Positions 9,018-16,823 of a DNA stretch of 46,188 nucleotides are shown piece by piece (position 1 is the first letter of the stretch; every line of letters starts with the position of its first letter). The stretch is taken from the NCBI GenBank assembly GCA_035524755.1, contig DATKOD010000006.1, forward strand, positions 1 to 46,188. Direction: 5' to 3'. Source of the DNA: JAGOPO01 sp035524755 (GTDB lineage Bacteria; Patescibacteriota; Minisyncoccia; 2-02-FULL-40-12; GWA2-44-9). A program made the position numbers and the translations under genes. The notes beneath the pieces are model-generated. The model searched no databases and was not told the origin of the DNA. It saw nothing but the letters and a program-made list of their open reading frames with translations.

Positions 9018-9543
9018 AGAGATCTTTGAGCTTAGCGAAATCCTGCTCCAGGAGCGTCTTGGTCAGCGGGTCTTTGAGCGCGCTTGAAGGGTGGAACGTC
9101 GGCAATAAGCGGTAGGTGCCGAGCGGGAATGTGCGGCCATGGACGTTCTCCACGGGGATGCGGAGGCCGACACCGTTCAAAGCGAGGTTGCCGAGTGTGA
9201 CGACGATCTCGGGGTTCACCGTGCGGATCTCATCCTTCAAAAACGCCGCATGGCTCTTGATCTCCTTCGGGCTGGGCATATGTTCCGGATCCGGCCGGTA
9301 CTTCACCACGTTGGTGACGTAGACTTTCTGCGGACTGATGCCGGCGAGCTTCAGGAGCGAGTTCAGCATCTTAGCGTTCGGGCCGCCGACGGGCTTGGCT
9401 TCACGTTCTCCGTGCAAGTCGAGGACTTCAGAGACCACCACGACCTTGGCGCCGATATCGCCGCGCCCGAAGACGAGCTTGCGCCCCTTGAACTTCTCCT
9501 TCAAGGCTTTGTTGACCGAAGTGAGTGTCTTCGTGTCGGTCAT
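8986..9543 (-). CDS. Family-4-like uracil-DNA glycosylase without Fe-S cysteines
   Basis: A 185-aa protein of the UDG superfamily (base excision repair). Recognisable family-4 segments are KPVGGPNAKMLNSLLKLAG, VYVTNVVKYRPDPEHMPSP, PEIVVTLGNLAL and the uracil-binding HPSSALKD. The usual G-E-A-P-G motif is replaced by S-E-V-L-D. The protein has no cysteine at all, so the [4Fe-4S] cluster of classic family 4 (V-V-K-C-R-P and C-x-P-F-L ligands) is absent. Activity on uracil is plausible but not certain. The start at 9543 follows a -10 box by 11 nt. The gene is convergent with the transketolase C-subunit. Confidence 0.82.
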   Translation of the reverse strand: MTDTKTLTSVNKALKEKFKGRKLVFGRGDIGAKVVVVSEVLDLHGEREAKPVGGPNAKMLNSLLKLAGISPQKVYVTNVVKYRPDPEHMPSPKEIKSHAAFLKDEIRTVNPEIVVTLGNLALNGVGLRIPVENVHGRTFPLGTYRLLPTFHPSSALKDPLTKTLLEQDFAKLKDLFKLPSDEPRA

Positions 9544-9554
9544 AACGATGCCCC

Positions 9555-9583
9555 AGAATAGCATAGTTGGCCTTTTTTGGCAA
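9555..9583 (-). promoter_or_regulatory. UDG gene promoter
   Basis: On the minus strand TTGCCA, 17 bp, TATTCT; the -10 ends 11 nt before the ATG, giving a leader of only a few bases and no Shine-Dalgarno. It overlaps the divergent tRNA promoter. Confidence 0.6.
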
Positions 9584-9596
9584 TATCTGCTATGAT
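9567..9596 (+). promoter_or_regulatory. Promoter of the tRNA-Ile/tRNA-Ala unit
   Basis: TTGGCC, 18 bp, TATGAT, ending 12 nt before the first base of tRNA-Ile. It shares sequence with the opposing UDG promoter, so the two could interfere with each other. Confidence 0.5.
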
Positions 9597-9608
9597 GTGG
9601 CTTGTTTT

Positions 9609-9683
9609 GGGCGGCTAGTTCAGTGGTAGAACGCTGTCCTGATAAGACAGAGGTCATAGGTTCGATTCCTATGCCGCCCACCA
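9609..9683 (+). tRNA. tRNA-Ile(GAU)
   Basis: Complete cloverleaf: acceptor GGGCGGC/GCCGCCC, D-arm GTTC/GAAC, anticodon stem CTGTC/GACAG with loop CTGATAA (anticodon GAT), T-arm ATAGG/CCTAT with TTCGATT loop, discriminator A and an encoded CCA. It is the first of a tandem pair with tRNA-Ala, the classic bacterial 16S-23S spacer pair, here far from any rRNA. Confidence 0.97.
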
Positions 9684-9691
9684 GTCAGTCC

Positions 9692-9763
9692 GGGCCGTTA
9701 GCTCAGTGGTAGAGCACCTCATTTGCAATGAGGGGGTCGCCGGTCCGAATCCGGCACGGTCCA
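9692..9763 (+). tRNA. tRNA-Ala(UGC)
   Basis: Acceptor GGGCCGT/ACGGTCC contains the G3-U70 wobble that identifies tRNA-Ala. The anticodon stem CCTCA/TGAGG has loop TTTGCAA (anticodon TGC), and the T-arm is GCCGG/CCGGC. CCA is not encoded (ACTA follows), unlike the neighbouring tRNA-Ile, so CCA addition is needed. The next base begins the reverse-complement stop codon of the convergent surface-protein gene. Confidence 0.97.
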
Positions 9764-11425
9764 CTAGAACTCAGTCGGGTTGAGCATCGCACCCGATGTC
9801 GGCGGTTCGGACGTGTGTGCAGGAGGGAGTGGGACCTTGGGCCCCCTGAACTTCATGATGAGGATCGTGGCTCCAATCGCCAAGATGATCACGCCGAGGA
9901 TATACGGTGCCATAACCAGAAGGCGTTCCGCCAGCGAGATCCCCCTGATCACCGATGCCGGCTGGGCGACTTTCTGGTATACGCCAGCGTTGTTCGCATA
10001 GACGATGACCCGCGCGCCCGCCGGCACGTCGCCGACGTTCGCGATCGTGCCCGTGGTGTGGACGGTCCGGATAAGCGTACCGCCGCTTCCGATGACATCC
10101 ACGCGGTACCCGTCCGGCGCCTGGCCTGATGCTACGGGACTCCATTGTACATCCGTGCCCCCAGGTGTCGCTGGACCGACACTGATGGTTGGCATAGGTG
10201 TCGGGGACGTCGTCGCCGGGACCGGTGTCTGTGATGACTGCGGTACCGGGCTTACCGGCAGGGGTGTCGGTCGGGTGGTTAGGACGTCGATGCTCTCACT
10301 CGCCGTATTCCCCGAAGCGTCGCTTGTAAGGACTTTTACACGATAGCTCGTGTCCTGCGTCAATCCGCTCAGCGTGATGGCATGCTCCAATTCCAATGTT
10401 GCATCGGAATTTCCGGCTCCGAACACGAGATAGGGAAGTTGTAACGCAACAACGATGGCATTCGCGGCTTCATTCGTGGTCCATGCGACCGTGAATCCTG
10501 TACCGGTAACGTTCACCGTGCGGAGATCCGTAATGACGGGTTTGGTCGTATCCGGCGGCAGCACGGTCGGGGTCGCAGGTGCGGAAGGAACCGGTGTAGG
10601 CGTCGGAGGGGGTGTCTGGCCGACACCCAACGCGACGAACGAGCCATCCAATGAAGATGCATTCCCCCAGATATCGCGCGCGGTCAGTGTGAACCCGTAA
10701 GAGGTGCCGGGCTCCACGGCCAGGGTGACCGAACACAAACTGAGTGACGGCAGACAGCTTGAATACCCTCCGGTATAGGGAACCGTGGTCCCGTTGTAGA
10801 TGACTCGTGCATCTACGGGCTCGTTCGCGGTCCATGTGACCGCCGCGGTACCGGAAACCGGCTGCACGACTGCGAGGTTCGAAAGGATCGGGGGTGCATA
10901 CTCACGATTTTCATAGAGTGCGTATTTGAACCCGAAGGTCTTGTCTTCCCCGTTGATGCGCGCCTGTCCGGTAGAGTACTGCAGCTGCGGTTGGGCGTTG
11001 TGGGCAAGGAGCGGGATCGTTCCTGCCTCGTACAATCGGAGGCCAACGAGTCCCGAGCTTACCCGTAGGATATACGGGGATCCGCCCGCCACAGAGAACT
11101 GGTTCGGAAAACCGATATGGAAGCGCGTGCCGCCGGGAGAATCCGCGACGGCCGGGAGCGACAGTGTGGATTCCGTGAGTTCGGTGCCGGAAGGATCGAA
11201 CAGACTGAATGTCGCGCTGCCGACGGTTCCGCCGGTGCTCAACCACAGGTCCATTCCGGAAAGGAATTCATTGAGCGGCAGGAACACTTCGTCGACGCTT
11301 CCACCGACGCTGTTCACGAGAATAGGCTCCGAATATCCCGGATCGAATTCGAAATACGGTGTTGCCGCGTGCGCAACGGTAGGGAACAGCGACAGTGCGA
11401 CGATTGACCCGATGAGCCATTTCAC
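9764..11425 (-). CDS. Large cell-surface protein with fibronectin III-like domains and C-terminal anchor
   Basis: A 553-aa protein that starts with a clean signal peptide (MKWLIGSIVALSLF... cleaved near A-H-A-A). Then come a beta-rich domain of about 150 residues, two fibronectin III-like modules (around ILSNLAVVQPVSGTAAVTW and VITDLRTVNVTGTGFTVAW), Pro/Thr-rich linkers (TPPPTPTPVPSAP; SPVPQSSQTPVPATT), a third beta module, a transmembrane helix near residues 503-525 and a short Pro-rich tail. GTG at 11425 is preferred to an upstream TTG because it gives the signal peptide and lies 6 nt after TATACT. Likely an adhesion or envelope protein downstream of, but separate from, the pilus operon. 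Confidence 0.8.
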   Translation of the reverse strand: MKWLIGSIVALSLFPTVAHAATPYFEFDPGYSEPILVNSVGGSVDEVFLPLNEFLSGMDLWLSTGGTVGSATFSLFDPSGTELTESTLSLPAVADSPGGTRFHIGFPNQFSVAGGSPYILRVSSGLVGLRLYEAGTIPLLAHNAQPQLQYSTGQARINGEDKTFGFKYALYENREYAPPILSNLAVVQPVSGTAAVTWTANEPVDARVIYNGTTVPYTGGYSSCLPSLSLCSVTLAVEPGTSYGFTLTARDIWGNASSLDGSFVALGVGQTPPPTPTPVPSAPATPTVLPPDTTKPVITDLRTVNVTGTGFTVAWTTNEAANAIVVALQLPYLVFGAGNSDATLELEHAITLSGLTQDTSYRVKVLTSDASGNTASESIDVLTTRPTPLPVSPVPQSSQTPVPATTSPTPMPTISVGPATPGGTDVQWSPVASGQAPDGYRVDVIGSGGTLIRTVHTTGTIANVGDVPAGARVIVYANNAGVYQKVAQPASVIRGISLAERLLVMAPYILGVIILAIGATILIMKFRGPKVPLPPAHTSEPPTSGAMLNPTEF

Positions 11426-11431
11426 CAGCCA

Positions 11432-11437
11432 AGTATA
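11432..11437 (-). promoter_or_regulatory. -10 element of the surface-protein gene, leaderless geometry
   Basis: TATACT on the minus strand ends 6 nt before the GTG start codon. The pilus-operon terminator occupies the -35 region, so no consensus -35 is present. Confidence 0.6.
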
Positions 11438-11440
11438 CCA

Positions 11441-11473
11441 TGACAAAACGCCCCGGGATGGGGCGTTTTGTCA
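11441..11473. terminator. Terminator after the pilus operon
   Basis: Perfect 14-bp stem (TGACAAAACGCCCC with GGGGCGTTTTGTCA), 5-nt loop. It lies 12 bp after the pilin stop on the minus strand and runs into the promoter of the surface-protein gene. Confidence 0.8.
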
Positions 11474-11485
11474 TGACAGGGACTA

Positions 11486-11935
11486 TTATCGGGTGACCGA
11501 GATGACTTCGCCGAGCTCCGCGTACGGCGCGTCGACCGTGATGCGGCCCGTCGTCGAGTCTCGCTGGATCGTGTAGCCGGTCGATGCCGTGGAGGCGCTC
11601 GGTGCGGACGGATCAACGACCATCACCGATACGTACGTCGGGACGACGCAGGATGCGAGGTCGAAGTTCGACGTACCGATGGTCGTAGCTGTGGTCGGAA
11701 GCGGTGTCGGGCAGCCTCCGGTGGAGACCCACACTCCACGGTTGTCGGCCATGCGCTGACCAACCGCGTTCAGAAGCGTGTTGACGTTGCTCCAGCGCTG
11801 GGTGTTGCGTGCCTGCGCGAACTGCCGTGCCGGGTTCAGTGCGACGATGACCACTGCCGCCAAGATGGCGATGATACCGATGACGACCAAGAGTTCGATA
11901 AGGGTGAAACCCTTCTGCTTCTTCAGTTGTTTCAT
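11486..11935 (-). CDS. Type IV major pilin-like protein
   Basis: A 149-aa prepilin with leader MKQLKKQKG cleaved before FTLIELLVVIGIIAILAAV, including the conserved Glu5. The long N-terminal helix contains ARQFAQARNTQRWSNVN; the C-terminal domain carries a Cys pair (GGCPTP and SCVVP) that probably closes the D-region. The ATG at 11935 was chosen by the leader peptide. It is the last gene of the operon and has its own upstream TATAAT, which would allow extra expression expected of a major subunit. Confidence 0.92.
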   Translation of the reverse strand: MKQLKKQKGFTLIELLVVIGIIAILAAVVIVALNPARQFAQARNTQRWSNVNTLLNAVGQRMADNRGVWVSTGGCPTPLPTTATTIGTSNFDLASCVVPTYVSVMVVDPSAPSASTASTGYTIQRDSTTGRITVDAPYAELGEVISVTR

Positions 11936-12031
11936 GCGGATAAGGATATTGAGATTAGTGGATACGAACGAGATTTTTGCGCTGCGGCGCCATGCATGGA
12001 GCGCCTCAACGCTATCGACCTTACTCCCTTC

Positions 12032-12037
12032 ATTATA
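12032..12037 (-). promoter_or_regulatory. -10 element upstream of the pilin gene
   Basis: Perfect TATAAT on the minus strand, 96 bp before the pilin ATG; no convincing -35. It would give the pilin a private transcript with a leader of about 90 nt lacking a Shine-Dalgarno. Confidence 0.45.
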
Positions 12038-12055
12038 CTGCAATGTCCAAACCGA

Positions 12056-12064
12056 TTATCCACA
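12056..12064 (+). promoter_or_regulatory. DnaA box, pilX-pilA intergenic
   Basis: Perfect TTATCCACA directly beside the stop codon of the 12065 gene and 19 bp upstream of the pilin -10. It is one of three perfect copies in the window. Confidence 0.5.
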
Positions 12065-13486
12065 TTACTTTGCCTCGTTCCAGAAAATGGGCGTGTAGTA
12101 GTCGGCGGTCAAGGGGAAATCGGGCGGAGGTCCGTAGAGCATATTGGCGTCGTAGATGATGGTCCGGGTGTTATATCCCGTCCCATCGGTGTATGCCCAT
12201 CCGTAGCGCGCATATGAGCCGATCATGCCGTAGCTCGTGATGGAACTCCGTTTGTAGTAGGTCGTACACGATGAACCGTAATAATAGCGCCCGATACGGC
12301 CGTTCTGCGCCATGAGTGCCGCATCCATGCGCAGCGTGTCATCCGAAACGAACCCCACGTTGATATCCTGCTGAGCAATCAGTGATATGACATCTGAGCC
12401 GTCATATTTCGAATAGAGCAGATTGTGATTGACGGTGATGCTGGAACGCGTGGACGGCTTGTCGGGAAACCGGCCCGAAGCGACGGTCACCCGCGCACCA
12501 TTGATTTGGCCGCTCACCCAAACGTTATCCTCGACGAATATGACGCCATGGGGCGGTATTGGGGCGTTTTTGATCTTCGTTTCCGTCTGTACGCTCCACG
12601 TCCCCCACCCGGTCTGGCTCTGACTGTTGGTGCAATTCCTTGGAGCGGCGGTCAGTGCGGTGACCTTGTAGATGTCATAGGTGTTGTTCGTCTTGAAAAT
12701 GATGTCGTAGCCCTGTGCGCTCGATGACGCGTAATATGAGCCGTCCGCTTTTGCCTGTGTCTTCATGGTGCTCAGGTCCTGTGTGATGCCGACGAAATCC
12801 GCCGGTGCCACCGGGAATTGCCTCCCTGCCATGAAGACATCGGGGCGGTTCGGAACGGCGGCCGGCGGGAACGGATCCTGGGGGGCGACACGGGTATACA
12901 CGCCGAATACCGGGGGCTCGCTATAGTCAGGATCGGTATAGGTCGCGACCGCGCTCGACACGAGGTTATGTGCGACCCCATCCATATGGATGCCCCCATT
13001 CGACTGTACGGGTCCGTACAGCACGGTCCCTGCCCCGAAGCGCACGTCGCTGCCGATGATGGCAGCATACTTCGCGAACGAGGGGATCGCCATCTTCGCC
13101 TCGATGATCTTGGTGATGGGCGGATTGATGGTCGGGGATCCGGTGGAGTCCACGGTGACGACCGTCGAACCGGTGGGCGGCGGGGCGATGTTCAGTGAAA
13201 ATGTACCGACCGGGTTCCCGTCCTTATCGTAGAACGTATGCACGTACGGACCGGCATGATTGGTGCCGTCCTGGTAGTCCTGTTGCGCGTGTGCAAGGTG
13301 CCATCGATAGTATTCGATTCCTGATTCGGCCGACATGAATGCCTGCGACTGGTCAGCATCCCGGAACACGGCATTCAGGTTGTAGCTCGCCCATATGACG
13401 AATCCTGACAGGACGATCATAGACACCGCGCTGAAGACCAGCACGATGAGCGTCGTTTGACCGGCTTGTCGCAGGTTCGCGTTCAT
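12065..13486 (-). CDS. PilX-like pilus assembly protein
   Basis: A 473-aa protein. The N-terminus has a short polar leader and a long hydrophobic helix (QTTLIVLVFSAVSMIVLSGF) like PilX-class minor pilins, but without the Glu5 and Gly cleavage motif. It is followed by AFMSAESGIEYYRWHL, typical of PilX N-terminal regions, and a large beta-rich extracellular domain with VFVEDNVWVSGQINGARVTVASG, resembling repetitive beta-helix turns. Its start overlaps the stop of the previous gene (ATGA). Location among prepilins supports a minor pilus role; the large C-domain is not recognised. Confidence 0.78.
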   Translation of the reverse strand: MNANLRQAGQTTLIVLVFSAVSMIVLSGFVIWASYNLNAVFRDADQSQAFMSAESGIEYYRWHLAHAQQDYQDGTNHAGPYVHTFYDKDGNPVGTFSLNIAPPPTGSTVVTVDSTGSPTINPPITKIIEAKMAIPSFAKYAAIIGSDVRFGAGTVLYGPVQSNGGIHMDGVAHNLVSSAVATYTDPDYSEPPVFGVYTRVAPQDPFPPAAVPNRPDVFMAGRQFPVAPADFVGITQDLSTMKTQAKADGSYYASSSAQGYDIIFKTNNTYDIYKVTALTAAPRNCTNSQSQTGWGTWSVQTETKIKNAPIPPHGVIFVEDNVWVSGQINGARVTVASGRFPDKPSTRSSITVNHNLLYSKYDGSDVISLIAQQDINVGFVSDDTLRMDAALMAQNGRIGRYYYGSSCTTYYKRSSITSYGMIGSYARYGWAYTDGTGYNTRTIIYDANMLYGPPPDFPLTADYYTPIFWNEAK

Positions 13487-14091
13487 ATCTCACCCCGTAA
13501 ATTACGGATCGTCACCATGGTGGACAGAGTCACGGGTCCCGGGGGCGAGCCCGGCACTTCGTCGACCGTTCCGGTGACTTGGATCATGCGGATAGCCGAA
13601 ACATCGACGGGTGACGCGAGCGGACCGATCTCCGGCGCGTAGCCCTCGGCGAAGTACTGGAACAGGGTAGCGTTGCGGACGTAATGAACGACATCGGTGA
13701 CTTTCTCGTCCGATGCGTTATAGACCACCGGATTGGCACCGCTGGATTTCGTGACACCTTTTTCGAGCGTCGTGCCGTTCAGGAAATACCGGACCTGTTC
13801 GAATTTTCCGTCGCCGTCGACGTCGGAATAAAACGTGAATGTCGTAGGGGTCGCGGTGACGATGTCATAGGAGCCGTTGTCTCCGGGTCCCATTGAGCGG
13901 ACTTCCGATAACATGACCCGGAGCGTCAGTTCGAGCTCACGTTCGGTGTCCAGCCGTTGGTTGATGACCGATCCGAAGTTCGAGATGTCCAGTGCGAAAT
14001 AGGCGACCAGCACGAGGGTCATCGTGCTGATGGTGAGCGCGATGAGCAGTTCGATGAGCGTGATACCGGCTTGTCGGGGCGCGGGCCTCAT
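13483..14091 (-). CDS. Prepilin-type minor pilin (PilW/PulJ-like)
   Basis: A 202-aa protein with leader MRPAPRQAG cleaved before ITLIELLIALTIS, then a long helix to about residue 60 and a beta-rich C-domain containing FYSDVDGDGKFEQVRYFL, common in PilW/PulJ-like minor pseudopilins. ATGA overlaps at both ends show tight translational coupling with the genes on either side. Probably part of the initiation complex at the pilus tip. Confidence 0.85.
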   Translation of the reverse strand: MRPAPRQAGITLIELLIALTISTMTLVLVAYFALDISNFGSVINQRLDTERELELTLRVMLSEVRSMGPGDNGSYDIVTATPTTFTFYSDVDGDGKFEQVRYFLNGTTLEKGVTKSSGANPVVYNASDEKVTDVVHYVRNATLFQYFAEGYAPEIGPLASPVDVSAIRMIQVTGTVDEVPGSPPGPVTLSTMVTIRNLRGEI

Positions 14092-15752
14092 GGTGAGAGC
14101 GTGATCGGGATCCGCTGCCAGGAGCTGTCGACCGTCACTGACCCGGAATACGGCTGATACCCGGGCAGCGATACGTTCAGTGTGGCCGTACCCGATGGTA
14201 TGGCGTTCAGGTAAGCGGCACCCGGCACAAGGCATCCGGACGAGAAACCGATGGACACGGTGTTGACCATGGGCGAAACTCGCGGGTCCGCGGTCTGCAG
14301 GAACGCCCGGTAGCGGAAATACCGTTTTCCTGACAGACCGGCGAGGCCGCTCGGGTCGATGAAGTTCCATGTCGCATCGTCGTTGTTCGCCGCGATTTGG
14401 AATTGCACGCTTCCGGTACCGGTCCGCGGATCCTGCGATGCGGGCGTCCAACCGAAGGTCGTGAACGACGTGCTGGAGTTTCCAAGGTCGAACGTAGGCG
14501 AATCGAATTCCTGTGCGGCACTCGCGTATGTCCCGTCCGGCAACGGTGTAAGCGCCCATGGGGTAGTCAGGTTGCCGAATGTTGACCGTCCCGAAACCGC
14601 GGTCTGGTCATACCCCGTGGCAGTGACGTGCACGGTCGCACCGTTGAGCGGATTCCCGTATGCATCCATGACGGATACCGAGAGCGCATTTCCCGATTTC
14701 CGCTCTGCTTCCCACGTATATCCGACTGCGCCTCCGGGATTCACCGAAAAAGACAGTGAAGAAGGAACCCCGCCGATGTCCCATGTCGGATCGGTCGGGC
14801 GGAGCGTATACGTGTCCCATTCGATCGCATTGTTGGACCAGGAGCCGTCGGCACCCGTCGCGAGGTTCTGACTGTATTTCGGTACGTCCGGTTGCGTGCC
14901 GATGAGTTTGGTGCCGGTGAGGGCGAACGCCATGTTCGGTACCGGTGCGCAGAATCGGTCATGGGCATTCACGACGACACTCGAGACCTTGTCGATGCTC
15001 AGTGTCGTGATGGTCAATTGCTGTGTCGCGACCGTCACATCCGGCTTCACCGGATTCGCGGGATTTCCGGGCGGATATGTCTGATCCGTGGTGTATCCGG
15101 GCTCACTGACCACGATATGATATGCAGCGGACCCCGTGGCAGCTCCCACGAGCTGGAGCTGACCGATGTTGTTCGTGATGTCGGTCAGGTCTATGGCGGG
15201 TTTGGCTGAGGGGTCGGTCACGTGTACCGTGACGCCCTGGAGCGGATTGCCGGAAGCGTCCAGCACGCGGATGAACAGATTACCGTTCTTCGAAGTGCTT
15301 TCCAGATTCTTCGGTGCGACCAGGGTCGCCAGTGAGATGACTTTGTAGCGTGCACAGGAATCACAGGTGACCTGGAATTCAACGAGTTTATAATCGGCAG
15401 GCGTCGTGTCATTCGGTGTGCCACCGGCAGTGCCGTCAAAAGGATCGTCGATATTCCGGACGTAGGCGTGGAGTTGGAACGGAGTGTTGTCCAGTGTCAC
15501 GGTCTGCACCTGCGGGATCTTGCCCGCCGGGATTCCGCCGACAGTGCCGACATCCTCATAGCGCATATTCCGGACTGATTCGACGTTGCTCTCGATGAGC
15601 GACACGGCGGCACTGTTGTACTGAGCCGATTGGATGATCTCGGCGACGTTACCGTAGGAGAAGAATATCGCCACCGAAACGGTCGCGAAGATGGCCAGTC
15701 CGATGAGCACTTCCAGGAGCGTGAAACCGGATTGTGTCCCTCCGATGCGCAT
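14088..15752 (-). CDS. Very large prepilin-type minor pilin with Ig-like repeats
   Basis: A 554-aa protein. A PilV-like N-terminus (MRIGGTQSG before FTLLEVLIGLAIFATVS) is joined to about 500 residues of extracellular modules. Two copies of an Ig-like/carboxypeptidase-regulatory segment are visible (LDASGNPLQGVTVHVTDPS and MDAYGNPLNGATVHVTATG), plus a further beta domain and a C-terminal NVSLPGYQPYSGSVTV module. This is three times the usual minor pilin size, so it may be a tip adhesin. The start may be ATG 15752 or TTG 15758, the latter overlapping the pilC stop. Confidence 0.85.
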   Translation of the reverse strand: MRIGGTQSGFTLLEVLIGLAIFATVSVAIFFSYGNVAEIIQSAQYNSAAVSLIESNVESVRNMRYEDVGTVGGIPAGKIPQVQTVTLDNTPFQLHAYVRNIDDPFDGTAGGTPNDTTPADYKLVEFQVTCDSCARYKVISLATLVAPKNLESTSKNGNLFIRVLDASGNPLQGVTVHVTDPSAKPAIDLTDITNNIGQLQLVGAATGSAAYHIVVSEPGYTTDQTYPPGNPANPVKPDVTVATQQLTITTLSIDKVSSVVVNAHDRFCAPVPNMAFALTGTKLIGTQPDVPKYSQNLATGADGSWSNNAIEWDTYTLRPTDPTWDIGGVPSSLSFSVNPGGAVGYTWEAERKSGNALSVSVMDAYGNPLNGATVHVTATGYDQTAVSGRSTFGNLTTPWALTPLPDGTYASAAQEFDSPTFDLGNSSTSFTTFGWTPASQDPRTGTGSVQFQIAANNDDATWNFIDPSGLAGLSGKRYFRYRAFLQTADPRVSPMVNTVSIGFSSGCLVPGAAYLNAIPSGTATLNVSLPGYQPYSGSVTVDSSWQRIPITLSP

Positions 15753-15754
15753 CG

Positions 15755-16822
15755 TCAACGACCCAACGTTTGAGAAATCGCGTAGATGGGCGTGATGATG
15801 GAGAGTGCGACGAATAGGACGATGCCTCCCATGACCAGCAGCATCGCCGGTTCCAGGACGTTGGAGAGCGACTTCGTGGAGCTGTCCAGTTCTCCTTCGT
15901 AGAAATCGGCCAGGAAAACGAGTGTCTCGTCCAATTTGCCGGTGTTTTCGCCAACCGCGGTCATCTGCGAGAACGAGGGCGGGAATAGGTCGTGCCGTTC
16001 GATCATCAGTTTGGAGAGCGTTTCACCGCGCTGCACCGACTTCGAAATCTCGATCAACTCATCCCGATAGACCAGGTTCGTCAGCGTGCTCGATGTGATC
16101 TCCAGCGCCTGCACGATCTTCACGCCGCCTCGCAGCAATAGATTCAACGTACGTGCGATGTTGATGGCGTTCACTTCCATGGACAAGCGGCCGATGAGCG
16201 GTATTTTCAGCATGATCGCGTGCCACGACTTCCGAATGCTCCGGATGCGCAACAGGAGGAACGTCCCGATTGCGACGACGAGGATGAACAGCGCGATGTA
16301 CACGATGTATGACTCCAGGAATGACGTCAGGGCGATGAAGATGCGCGTCGTGATCGGCAGCGGGACGTTCAAGCTCAGCAGGACGGGGAGGATCTTCGGG
16401 AAAATGTAAAATGACATGACGCCAGTGATACCGAATGTCGCGAAGAAGATGATGATCGGGTACGCCATAGCGCCGCGGATCTTGCTCCTCAATTCCGCCT
16501 GTTTGCCGAGCTCCTCGGCTAGGTATTTGAAATTTTCCGACAGTGTTCCCGAAGTCTCACCCACGCGAACCAGGTTGATGAAGAAATCACCGAAGATGTC
16601 ATGATATCGTTCCATGCCCACGGACAAGAAATGGCCGTTCTTAACGTCATCGATGAGCGAGTCCAGGATCCGCAGGAACGGCTTTGACGTCGTCTGCTTG
16701 CGCAGCGAATCCAACGCGTCGATGATCTGCATGCCTGACCGCGTCATCATGTCCATGTGACGCGCGAACAGCATCTTGTCCTTGGTGCTGAGCCGGAAGA
16801 ACAGGTCGTTCAGGGATGCCAT
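15755..16822 (-). CDS. pilC: Type IV pilus inner-membrane platform protein PilC
   Basis: A 355-aa protein with two T2SF/GspF domains, each an alpha-helical bundle followed by transmembrane helices: FARHMDMMTRSGMQIIDALD (first), the AYPIIIFFATFGITGVMSFY helix, then ARTLNLLLRGGVKIVQALE (second) and a final helix near LLVMGGIVLFVALSI. VRVGETSGTL and MTAVGENTGKL are the paired G-E-x-(S/N)-G-x-L signatures. It couples the cytoplasmic ATPase to pilin insertion. It follows pilB by one base. Confidence 0.93.
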   Translation of the reverse strand: MASLNDLFFRLSTKDKMLFARHMDMMTRSGMQIIDALDSLRKQTTSKPFLRILDSLIDDVKNGHFLSVGMERYHDIFGDFFINLVRVGETSGTLSENFKYLAEELGKQAELRSKIRGAMAYPIIIFFATFGITGVMSFYIFPKILPVLLSLNVPLPITTRIFIALTSFLESYIVYIALFILVVAIGTFLLLRIRSIRKSWHAIMLKIPLIGRLSMEVNAINIARTLNLLLRGGVKIVQALEITSSTLTNLVYRDELIEISKSVQRGETLSKLMIERHDLFPPSFSQMTAVGENTGKLDETLVFLADFYEGELDSSTKSLSNVLEPAMLLVMGGIVLFVALSIITPIYAISQTLGR

Positions 16823-16823
16823 G

